A DNA stretch of 64,000 nt from Pirellulales bacterium (GTDB taxonomy: Bacteria > Planctomycetota > Planctomycetia > Pirellulales > JACPPG01). The stretch covers positions 31,513 through 95,512 of the forward strand of contig DASXEJ010000153.1 of NCBI GenBank assembly GCA_036490175.1, given 5' to 3'. Each line of letters opens with the position of its first letter. The stretch's first letter is position 1. This document shows positions 24,452 to 32,320 of this stretch, one piece after another. Made by a program: the position numbers and the translations under genes. The notes under the pieces were generated by a model. That model was not told where the DNA came from. It saw only the letters and a program-made list of their open reading frames with translations, and searched no databases.

Positions 24452-25465
24452 TCACTTGGGCGCGGCGTTCGCCTTTGCGAGCACGTTGGCGATCGTGACA
24501 GGCGAACCGCCCTGCCGCTTGCTTTCGTCTGCCGCTTCCATGAAGGCATAGATTTCCAGCGTTTCCGCCGCGCTGACGGGAGGCTTACCCGACTTAAAGA
24601 ATTTGGCGATCTCGGCGACTAGCGGCTGATAGCCCGCGTACGATCCACTGGGCACGATCGCCTTGGACCCGAACACCATGGCTCCGTAGTCCGACTTGCC
24701 GGCCCGGATGCCACGAAAGGTGCCGATGCGGCCCCCTTTCCAAACGCCCACGACCAATTCTCCATCGGCAGTTTGCGTGCGCGACACCGACTCACAGCCG
24801 GGGCCCATGATCGTGAACAGGATCTCGACGCCGTGAATGCCATACCAGAACAGGTCCGGATGATGCTCTTCGAGCGCGCAGGGGCCGTAAGCGTCGCAAC
24901 CTAACACGTCTCCCACACGCTCGTCGTTTCGCATGCCAAGAATAGCCGGGCTGAAGCGGAGCGAGGAGCTGGAAAAGCAGGGGACGTGATGCTCGTTGGC
25001 TAATTTATAAATCGCCACGGCGTCGGCCAGCGTGCCGGCGACCGGCTTGTCGACAAACAGCGGCTTGCCCGCCTTGATAACGGGCGTGGCCTGTTGCAAA
25101 TGCGGACGGCCATCGACGCTCTCTAGCAAAACGGCGTCCACCTTTGGCAGCAACTCGTCGATCGAACCGACAATGACGACCCCCATGTTGCGCAATTGCT
25201 TGGTGTAACCTTCGAGGCGATCGCGGCTCGAAGGAATGTCGGGGCTTCCGCCCGGAAAGGCGGCAACAATCTTGACCGCGGCCAGATCGCCGGTGGCGTT
25301 CTTGTCGTTCATCGCTTGCGTAAAGGCAACCACGTGCGACGTATCCAGCCCAATGATTCCCACTTTGATCTGCTTGACCGGTTCGTCAGCTTTGGCGACG
25401 CGGTGAACCATCGCGGTCATTGCTCCTGTGGCGAGTAGAATGTAAGCAAAGCGAAAGTTGATCAC
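24452..25465 (-). CDS. Divergent Gfo/Idh/MocA family oxidoreductase, exported
   Basis: This 337-residue protein begins with GTG at 25465, eight bases after GGAG. It has a normal Sec-type leader (FAYILLATGAMTAMVHRVAKA) rather than a twin-arginine motif. The Rossmann domain follows: KQIKVGIIGLDTSHVVAFTQ, with DTSH in place of the usual G-x-G pattern region. The signature Lys is in PLFVDKPVAGTLADAVAIYK, corresponding to EKP in classical members. The C-terminal part includes WYGIHGVEILFTIMGPGCES. It is shorter than its three relatives in this window and may not bind NAD in the same way. It stands alone, convergent with the NUDIX gene. Confidence 0.78.
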   Translation of the reverse strand: MINFRFAYILLATGAMTAMVHRVAKADEPVKQIKVGIIGLDTSHVVAFTQAMNDKNATGDLAAVKIVAAFPGGSPDIPSSRDRLEGYTKQLRNMGVVIVGSIDELLPKVDAVLLESVDGRPHLQQATPVIKAGKPLFVDKPVAGTLADAVAIYKLANEHHVPCFSSSSLRFSPAILGMRNDERVGDVLGCDAYGPCALEEHHPDLFWYGIHGVEILFTIMGPGCESVSRTQTADGELVVGVWKGGRIGTFRGIRAGKSDYGAMVFGSKAIVPSGSYAGYQPLVAEIAKFFKSGKPPVSAAETLEIYAFMEAADESKRQGGSPVTIANVLAKANAAPK

Positions 25466-25743
25466 AGAGTAGGTCTCCGGCGGCGAACCTAGGGGAGCGG
25501 AAAGTCGACCACGACGAGTTGCCGGCTATTCTATGGTGCCGAGGGACGGAGTGACACCAGTTGTCAGACGTTGCCGGGATGACTTCCACGGCGATTCAGC
25601 TGGAGCGCCGCCGACCCGCGACGTCGTTTGGTGTATTGGCGCCTTTTACCCGCTAGTCGCCTGGGCTAGAGTTGCTCGCGGCGGCCCATTTGACCCTGGT
25701 CGGACGTTTCTGCGGCTATGGCAACTTTTCGAGGGGTTCGTTG

Positions 25744-26589
25744 ATGTCGTGGCATTACCTGCTTGCAGTTATACCCTGGGTTGTTTTGGGGCCGCACGCC
25801 GCGGCGAATGATTCGACCGACGAGTTGCTCAAGAAGTCCCGTGCCGCCTTCCAAGCGCGCGATCCGGAAAAGGCGATTGAGCTTGCTGGGCAGGCAATCG
25901 AAGCGGCGCCCGATGACGCGCGCGGCTACGTGTTGCGCGGTGACATGCAAGCGGCGCTGGGGCGGCATACCGAGGCCGTGGCCGACTACGGTCAGGCGAT
26001 CGAACGAGCCCCGCAACAGGCCGAGCTTTTCGACCGTCGCGGCAGCGAGCAGTTCAAGCTGGCGCGGATCGACGAATCGATTGCGGACTTCGACCGCTTT
26101 ATTGCCCAGCGGCCCGATCAAGCGCCGTTTCACTGGAAGCGCGGTATATCGCTGTACTATGCCGGCCGCTTCGACGACGGTCGCAAGCAATTCGAAGGTT
26201 ATCAAACGGTCGATAACAACGACGTCGAAAACGCGGTATGGCGCTACTTGTGCATGGCGCGCGCGAGTGGAGTTGCCAAAGCCCGCGTCGATATATTGCC
26301 GATCAAGCGCGACGTGCGCGTACCGATGATGCAGGTTTATGCCCTGTATCATGGCAAGTCGACACCGGACGATGTGATGCGCGCCGTGGATCAGGGCAAT
26401 CCCACGCCGGAACAACTCAACGAACGCCTTTTCTATGCGTACCTCTACCTGGGGCTGTATTACGATGCGGCCGGCGATGCAAAACAAGCGGCCGAACATA
26501 TCAACGCCGCCGAGGGCCACAAACTCTCGCACTACATGTGGGACGTGGCGCGCGTCCATGCGGCGCGGTTGCGCGAGTCGAAAAAGTAG
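25744..26589 (+). CDS. Exported TPR-repeat protein
   Basis: The protein has 281 residues. The ATG at 25744 starts a signal peptide (MSWHYLLAVIPWVVLGPHAA). Residues 25-150 are tetratricopeptide repeats: FQARDPEKAIELAGQAIEAA, GRHTEAVADYGQAIERAP, ARIDESIADFDRFIAQRP, YAGRFDDGRKQFEGYQ. The C-terminal part (LFYAYLYLGLYYDAAGDAKQ) ends in another TPR-like helix pair. Such proteins act as protein-protein scaffolds in the envelope, and the partner is unknown. It is followed 76 bp later by an SGNH hydrolase on the same strand. A long antisense frame across it was judged a shadow. Confidence 0.82.
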   Translation: MSWHYLLAVIPWVVLGPHAAANDSTDELLKKSRAAFQARDPEKAIELAGQAIEAAPDDARGYVLRGDMQAALGRHTEAVADYGQAIERAPQQAELFDRRGSEQFKLARIDESIADFDRFIAQRPDQAPFHWKRGISLYYAGRFDDGRKQFEGYQTVDNNDVENAVWRYLCMARASGVAKARVDILPIKRDVRVPMMQVYALYHGKSTPDDVMRAVDQGNPTPEQLNERLFYAYLYLGLYYDAAGDAKQAAEHINAAEGHKLSHYMWDVARVHAARLRESKK

Positions 26590-26665
26590 CTGCCGAGACA
26601 TTGACCAGTTCCCCTCCATGTTCGCGATCCGCCGCGCGTCTATGCCTGTGCTGGGAGACACCTCG

Positions 26666-27841
26666 ATGAACTTGCTGGTGGTAATCTGTTGGGCCGTTTT
26701 TTGGGCCAGTGGCTTTATTTTGGGCGATTGCAGAACTGCGCACGCGGCGGACCAGTCGCCGTCGACAACTTCCACTGTGCCCATTTCCACAGTGTCAATC
26801 GACGATGAGCGAATCTTGCTGGCGCCGTACGTTTGGAAACGCACGGGCACGGGCCCAACTTCACGTGCCGAAGCCGCCATGCCGGGCGCCTATATCACGG
26901 CCGCGTTTCAAGGGAGCAAAACGTTAGGGTTAGTCGTCGACGGTACGGCGAATCGGGATTGCCCGGCCGAATCGATGCCGGTGATCGAATATTCCATTGA
27001 CGAGGGGGAGTTCAAGGTCGTGCCGCTGACCCGCAACGGCGAGGTCTACACGTTGCCTCTGGCAGCCGACTTGCCGCCCGATCATGCGCACCGGTTGGAC
27101 CTTTTCTTTCGCGCCGCCGATCTGACAAAGAACCGTTGGAAAGACGCGACGGCGCACCTACGTATGGCGGGATTCGCGTTGGATGCCGGAGCAACCCTGT
27201 TGGCGCGACCTGCGCGGAAGAACCGCGCGATCGGCTTCGGCGATTCGATTACCGAGGGCGTCGGGGGTGATGGGCTGTTTACGTCGTGGCAATCGCTGGG
27301 TCCCAACAACGCGCGGGCAACTTGGCTGCCGCTGGTGGCCACCACGCTCGACTGCGAGTATGGACAATTGGGGACCGGAGGTCAGGGGATGACTCGCGAA
27401 ATTCATCTGCCAGGATTACCTGGCACCTGGGATCGATACGACCCGATGACTTCGCGATTGACCGAGGGGCGATTGCTGCCCGAGCCGGATTACATTTTCT
27501 GCGCGATGGGCACCAACGACTTTGACAAAGATATTAAGGTCGACTACATCCGCTGGCTGGCTGAGATGCGCGCGGCCTGCCCGCGGTCGCGGTTCTTCTG
27601 CATCGTGCCGCCGCTGGGAGTGCATCGGGACGAAATCGCGGCGGCCGTGACTGCACGCCATCAGGCCCAGGATGCCCGCGTGCATTTGATCGACACGGCG
27701 CCGCTGCAGCCCCTTTTTCGCGCCGGCCAGGGCCCCACGCAAGTCGCGTACGACGGAGTTCATCCGTCGCAGTGGGGCCAAGCACTGCTGGGAGCGCTCA
27801 TTGCCGCAGAGGCGCAAAAGGTCATCACGACTGAGAAATAG
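26666..27841 (+). CDS. Exported SGNH-type hydrolase / GDSL esterase
   Basis: The protein has 391 residues. The ATG at 26666 lies 8 bases after GGGAG and begins a signal peptide (NLLVVICWAVFWASGFILG, cut near AHA). Residues 30-190 form a beta-rich, carbohydrate-binding-like N-terminal region. The catalytic domain has GFGDSITEGVGGDG (block I with the nucleophile Ser), a Gly in GQLGTGGQGM (block II), CAMGTNDF (block III Asn) and VAYDGVHPSQWGQ (block V Asp-His). SGNH enzymes with such a domain pair often deacetylate carbohydrates. Substrate is inferred only. It probably shares a transcript with the preceding TPR gene. Confidence 0.85.
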   Translation: MNLLVVICWAVFWASGFILGDCRTAHAADQSPSTTSTVPISTVSIDDERILLAPYVWKRTGTGPTSRAEAAMPGAYITAAFQGSKTLGLVVDGTANRDCPAESMPVIEYSIDEGEFKVVPLTRNGEVYTLPLAADLPPDHAHRLDLFFRAADLTKNRWKDATAHLRMAGFALDAGATLLARPARKNRAIGFGDSITEGVGGDGLFTSWQSLGPNNARATWLPLVATTLDCEYGQLGTGGQGMTREIHLPGLPGTWDRYDPMTSRLTEGRLLPEPDYIFCAMGTNDFDKDIKVDYIRWLAEMRAACPRSRFFCIVPPLGVHRDEIAAAVTARHQAQDARVHLIDTAPLQPLFRAGQGPTQVAYDGVHPSQWGQALLGALIAAEAQKVITTEK

Positions 27842-27920
27842 CGACGATGCCGTCCGCGCGCGAACCCGTTCGCACAGGACTATGCCATTTGTCGCGGGCT
27901 TAAGCCTTCTGCGCCAGATG

Positions 27921-28829
27921 TCATTTTGCTGGACTGTAATCGCGCCACAACCAGCGCAGCGATTCCGGCAAGATTGCGCCGCCTTGCTTGCCGTTATGCC
28001 CGCCGTCGCCGTATTCGAAGCGATAGTCGTATTTGGCAAATTTCAGGGCCGCGGCCATCTCTTGGTTTGCCAGCGGCCAGTTACCGTGCGCGTTGTCGAG
28101 GTCGCCTGCGCCGTCCTGCATGAATATGCGGATCGGCTTTGGTCCTGTCTTGCGGATCAACGCCGGGTAAACGTGTCCGCCACGAATGTTCGTGAAGCTA
28201 CCAACGTGGCTTAGTACTTTGCTGAAGGCATCCGGCCGTTCCCAGGCCGCGGTCCACGAGCAGATTCCTCCCGAGCTGATACCGCAAATGGCGCGGCCGG
28301 CCGCGTTATCTACCAGCTTATATTCCTTGGCTACCTCTGGCAGCATTTCGTCGAGCAAGAAGCGGACGTATTGATCGCTAAGCGAATCATACTCGAAGCT
28401 GCGGTTCGACTCAGGTTTGCCGTCCGCCGTTTTCTTGTCGGTGAACACGCCCGGGTTGATGAAGATGCCGATCGTTACCGGCATCTCGCCGCGATGAATC
28501 AGATTGTCGAACACGATCGGCACACGAAACTGGCCATCTTCCGAGACGTAACTCTTGCCGTCTTGAAAGACCATTACACAAGCCGGGGTCTCGGGCTTGT
28601 ACTGCGCCGGGACGTAAACCCAGTAGTCGCGCTCGGTGCCGGGGAAGACGTTGCTCTTCCAATGATGCTGAGTGACTTTTCCTTGGGGGACGCCTTCGTG
28701 CCGCTGCGAATCAGGACCGAGTTGATAGTCGTCGACTGCCCGGGCTTCCGGCGTACCGATCGTGAACAGGGCCGCGCCAAAGTAGAGTGCGAAAGTTCTC
28801 AGAAGATGGTTCGTCGAGCGGCGGCGCAT
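27921..28829 (-). CDS. Exported alpha/beta-hydrolase esterase (enterochelin esterase-like)
   Basis: The protein has 302 residues. The ATG at 28829 has AGGAG six bases upstream, and a signal peptide (LLRTFALYFGAALFTIGTP) precedes the fold. It resembles putative esterases of the Fes/esterase D type: DYWVYVPAQYKPETPACVMV, MVFQDGKSYVSEDG, then the nucleophile elbow AICGISSGGICSWTAAWE (G-x-S-x-G). The C-terminal YGDGGHNGKQGGAILPESLR carries the likely catalytic His. Such enzymes release acyl groups or hydrolyse siderophore or hemicellulose esters. Its stop codon faces the SGNH hydrolase 80 bp away. Substrate unknown. Confidence 0.82.
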   Translation of the reverse strand: MRRRSTNHLLRTFALYFGAALFTIGTPEARAVDDYQLGPDSQRHEGVPQGKVTQHHWKSNVFPGTERDYWVYVPAQYKPETPACVMVFQDGKSYVSEDGQFRVPIVFDNLIHRGEMPVTIGIFINPGVFTDKKTADGKPESNRSFEYDSLSDQYVRFLLDEMLPEVAKEYKLVDNAAGRAICGISSGGICSWTAAWERPDAFSKVLSHVGSFTNIRGGHVYPALIRKTGPKPIRIFMQDGAGDLDNAHGNWPLANQEMAAALKFAKYDYRFEYGDGGHNGKQGGAILPESLRWLWRDYSPAK

Positions 28830-29020
28830 GCGTGACTCCTGGGAGCGGTTGGATTCGGATGGCAGGCGGGCGGGAAATACACCTTAGAGGCTAATCAACC
28901 GCACGGCGGCCCGCAATGTAGCGACGGCTGTCAGTTTGGGGATCCTCGGTTGGCCTGCCGGACCGCTTGGCGACAGACTTTCACCAATTCAGGGTAGCAA
29001 GCCGACGCCCCGCCGGCGAT

Positions 29021-29767
29021 TCATTGCGGATCGCCGTTGCTGGCGATTTCGAAATCCACAACCAGCGGCAAATGGTCGCTGGCACGCCGCGCCAAATCGC
29101 CGTGTGCGATAAAGGCGCGATGGATGTTCAGACCGCCGCGATAAAAGGCCTTGTCCAGCGAGCCGAGCGGCAGATAGGCCGGAAACGACCGGAATCTCGA
29201 GGGCGGGCTAGTGATCTGCTCGAAGCCGTGCTCGCCAAGAGACTCTTTCTTCAATTGGTTGCGCCAATCGTTGTAATCGCCGATAATCAGCGTCGGCAGA
29301 TCAGGCTCTTTGCGAAAGATGGCATGCGTCAACAGATGATTGACCTGCCAACTGCGCTCGCGCTCGGCGAGACCCAGGTGCCAGTTCACCAGTTGCAAAT
29401 GTCCCCTCGGCGTGTCGACCACGACCACTTGCGCACCGCGCGGCTTTTTCGATTTCAATCGCAGAGATACGTGGTGCTTTTCCAACAGCGGCCAGCCGGA
29501 GAGAACCAGGTTGCCGTAACCGCCCATTTTGAGATGGACGTTATGTTGATAAACTACTGCCGTCGTGTTGAGGCGTTCGGCCAGAAGTTTGGGCTGGTCG
29601 TCAAAGCGCGAACGGCGCACGTTGTGGTCTACCTCTTGCAGGCAGACCAGGTCGGGCTCCAATTCTTCGATGACGGCCATTACCCGCTCGAAGCGGTATA
29701 GCCGGTCTCGACCGCCAATGCCCTTGTGAATGTTGTAGCTGACGACGCGCACGATTTGCGGAACCAA
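29021..29767 (-). CDS. Endonuclease/exonuclease/phosphatase (EEP) family protein
   Basis: This 248-residue protein has a TTG start at 29767; a GTG five codons in (29752) is an alternative. The EEP motifs are in order: VVSYNIHKGIGG (N), ELEPDLVCLQEVDHN (catalytic Glu), LQLVNWHLGLAERERSW, LIIGDYNDWRNQL (D-x-N) and the C-terminal ARRASDHLPLVVDFEI (S-DH-P). The family includes nucleases, inositol phosphatases and lipid phosphodiesterases. There is no export signal, so it should act in the cytoplasm. Small size and motif spacing resemble cardiolipin-hydrolase-like or exodeoxyribonuclease-like bacterial members. The neighbouring plus-strand gene is unrelated. Confidence 0.85.
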   Translation of the reverse strand: MVPQIVRVVSYNIHKGIGGRDRLYRFERVMAVIEELEPDLVCLQEVDHNVRRSRFDDQPKLLAERLNTTAVVYQHNVHLKMGGYGNLVLSGWPLLEKHHVSLRLKSKKPRGAQVVVVDTPRGHLQLVNWHLGLAERERSWQVNHLLTHAIFRKEPDLPTLIIGDYNDWRNQLKKESLGEHGFEQITSPPSRFRSFPAYLPLGSLDKAFYRGGLNIHRAFIAHGDLARRASDHLPLVVDFEIASNGDPQ

Positions 29768-29923
29768 TCCCTAACGACAATGTCTAATCGAGACGCATGA
29801 TAATGACGTGTGGCGTCGGGCTGTTCAAGCCGTGCACTCCACCGACGCCTTGTTTACTATACGTCGGTCGCCCTCATCTCGGGTGACCTGGATAAAAATC
29901 CTGACGGATCGAGGATTGTCACG

Positions 29924-30487
29924 ATGATTGACTGGAATGTGAGCTACAAAGCCGGTCTGCCGTATGCCGATTTTCTCGCCAAGCATGGCAGCCCAGAGCA
30001 TCAGCGACGCTGGTCGGATGTGCATGCCGCCTTGCAATTGTCGGCTGCACAGCGGGAACTTTTTGCGAGTTTCACCCGGCAAATACACGTGGCCTGCCTG
30101 GCCGGGGCCTGGTGCGGCGATTGCGTGTATCAGTGCCCGATTTTCGATCATATTCAGCAAGTCACCAACTCGCTGGACGTCCGCTTTTTTGACAGGGATG
30201 CTCACCCAGAACTGGCCGCCGAGCTCAAGGTGTGCGGAGGGAGCCGCGTACCAGTTGTGGTCTTCCTGAGCGAAGATTTTCAGGAGGTCAGCCGCTACGG
30301 CGATCGCACGCTGTCCCGCTATCGCCAAATGATGGCACAAATGTTCGGGCCATCATGCTCGAGCGGGCTGGTGCTTCCTGCCGGAGACGAACTCGCGGCC
30401 GTGGTGCAAGACTGGGCCGACGAATTCGAGCGCGTGCAATGGCTGCTACGCACGTCCCCGCGCCTGCGGCAAGTGCATGGCGACTGA
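29924..30487 (+). CDS. Thioredoxin-like family protein
   Basis: This 187-residue cytoplasmic protein begins at the ATG at 29924, with GAGG upstream and MIDWNVSYKAGLPYADFLAK at the start. The thioredoxin-like core has VACLAGAWCGDCVYQCPIFD, where the active-site motif is WCGDC instead of WCGPC. VRFFDRDAHPELAAELKVCG and GSRVPVVVFLSEDF (with the cis-Pro in RVP) follow. Helical ends and a C-terminal helix of about 40 residues surround it. It fits the thioredoxin-related family with CxDC sites. No electron donor gene is near. An extra Cys (YQCP) next to the active site is noteworthy. Confidence 0.8.
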   Translation: MIDWNVSYKAGLPYADFLAKHGSPEHQRRWSDVHAALQLSAAQRELFASFTRQIHVACLAGAWCGDCVYQCPIFDHIQQVTNSLDVRFFDRDAHPELAAELKVCGGSRVPVVVFLSEDFQEVSRYGDRTLSRYRQMMAQMFGPSCSSGLVLPAGDELAAVVQDWADEFERVQWLLRTSPRLRQVHGD

Positions 30488-30545
30488 ACCGCGCAAGATC
30501 GCGACGCTTGCGAATTGGTAAGCTAGAGGAGGCGGTGCGAAGGTT

Positions 30546-32174
30546 TCATTTCGGCTTGGCTGCTTCTGCCGGTGCGGCGAAACGCTCCAGCAGCTTGGCC
30601 AGCCGATGAACGGTCCAGGTGATTAGCTCGAAGTCGGCCAGTAGCTTAAGCGTGGCCGTCCGCTGGGCCACTCCCTTTTCGCCAATCTCGTCGCTCGCGG
30701 CGCCGCGCACGCACGATTCCCGCGTCTGTTCCACCAACTCGCTATGGCTGCGCGATTGCTCGCGCAGCTTCGCGATGGCCTCCGGTTGGTGGGTGTCGAC
30801 GGCCGTGGCGGCGGCGCCGAACAGCGATTCGGTCGAGGCGAGCACCTTGTCGCGAACGTCGGCTGTGCCTGGAAAGTGGCGCAAAGCGCGGTGCGACTGT
30901 CGCAGTTGCACATAGCCCTCGGCAATGTAATCGACGATCGCCGTAAGCTCGCGGGCGATGTTCAATCGCTCAGCGACGGGTTTGGGAAGCGCTGCGGTAG
31001 CCAGTTGTCCGGCGGATTCTTCGATCCGTGTCGTCAGCACGGCATAATCGGCGGCGCGGCGATCTTCCACTTCGCCAGAATCTGTTCCCGCGCGGTGTGT
31101 GCGCACCGAGGCTTGCAAACTGGCCAATAGCCGTGCTAGCTCGCGCGGGATCAGGTCCACGGCGGTCGCTGGGTCTTCCAAGCTGCGGGCGGTGAGATAC
31201 TTTGGCTGCGCTGCGTCGGCTTCGTCACTCGCAGGCCAGATCCTGGCTAACAAAGCCAGGCAGCGCGTGCGAATCGCAAAGACAATGAATGCCGGCAGCA
31301 AATTCGACAGAAAGAACGCCATCGCCAAACGTAGCGCAACGTCAGAGCTGACAGCTTTGACGGCCGCCATTACCAAGGGAACTCCCGTCAAGCGCTCGAT
31401 ATAGAAAAGCGTTACCATCACAACGCCGCTGACCACGCAGAACAAATCTTCAAAGCGGACCAGCTGCATCGTTGTGCCGCGCATGCTGAGCGACAATAAA
31501 AACCGCAGCACGATGGCCCCCAGGTTCGTGCCGTAAATCATCATCACGGCTGTCTCGAATCCAAGGACGCCCCCCGAGGTCAGCGTGATCACCAGCAACG
31601 CGGCGCCCGTGTTCGATTGCAGGACGGCCGCCAGTACGAATCCAGCAAATAATGCAGCGGGCACGGACGATAACATCGCCGCGATATCGTGTTGCAGCCA
31701 CTCGGCGTGCTTGAGCGGGCCGGCCGCGGCACCCATCGACTGCAGCCCGTAAAGCAACAGGGCAATCCCAACCAAAACGTTGGCTACCTGTCGTGCCGCG
31801 CGCTGGCGGATCAGCGAAGCGGCAACACCCGATAGACCAACCCCCCAAGCCACTACGGGGTGAATGTCGAGCGTGGCGACAAAGGCCAGGGCCGTGAGCC
31901 CCACGTTTGTCTAGATAATGACGGGCAGGGTGGCTGGCGGCGTGATCAAGCCGCTATCGACCATGTTCACTAGAATAAAAGTTACGCCCGTGGCGCTTTG
32001 CATCGTGGCCCCGGATGCGAGGCCTAAAGCGGCGCCGGCCCATGCCGACGAGGTGAATCGTGCCACCAGCGAACGAAATCCAGATCCGCCCAACTGACGA
32101 AGATGTTCCCCCACCGACTGCATGCCGATGAAGAAGATTCCCAACCCCAGCGCGAATTCGGCGAGTTCGTTCAT
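30546..32174 (-). pseudogene. Na/Pi-cotransporter family gene interrupted by an in-frame TAG
   Basis: Read from 32174 the product would be about 541 residues. The first repeat has FALGLGIFFIGMQSVGEHLR and GATMQSATGVTFILVNMVDS (QSATG motif of Na_Pi_cotrans). It then meets TAG at 31911-31913, in LPVII*TNVGLTAL. The same frame continues without a gap as the second repeat (LAAVLQSNTGAALLVITLTS, with QSNTG). A helical PhoU-like cytoplasmic domain follows (RVIARELTAIV-type region, TAIVDYIAEGYVQL) and ends at 30546. One substitution restores the open frame, e.g. TGG, CAG or GAG to TAG. Intact relatives transport sodium and phosphate. Options are a recent nonsense mutation, sequencing error, readthrough, or two separate proteins with a GTG start at 31904. 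Confidence 0.8.
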
Positions 32175-32320
32175 TCGTAGCTGTCTGGGAAATCGATAGG
32201 AAAGCCAGGGCGCGCGCCCAACGCAACGAAGATTGCTCATACGCGGCGCAGCATTTCAACATACTACGTTGCCGCGCGGTGAAGCGATATCCAGCGTCCG
32301 ATGTCTTTGCGCAACACAGC

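Noticed and set aside
25666..26880. 404-codon minus-strand frame over the TPR and SGNH genes
   Set aside because: It is antisense to genes with clear signal peptides and motifs. It has no good start and no recognisable domains.
31911..31913. Pyrrolysine or selenocysteine-type recoding at the TAG
   Set aside because: TAG is not a selenocysteine codon, and no recoding machinery or stem-loop is visible nearby, so mutation or sequencing error is simpler.
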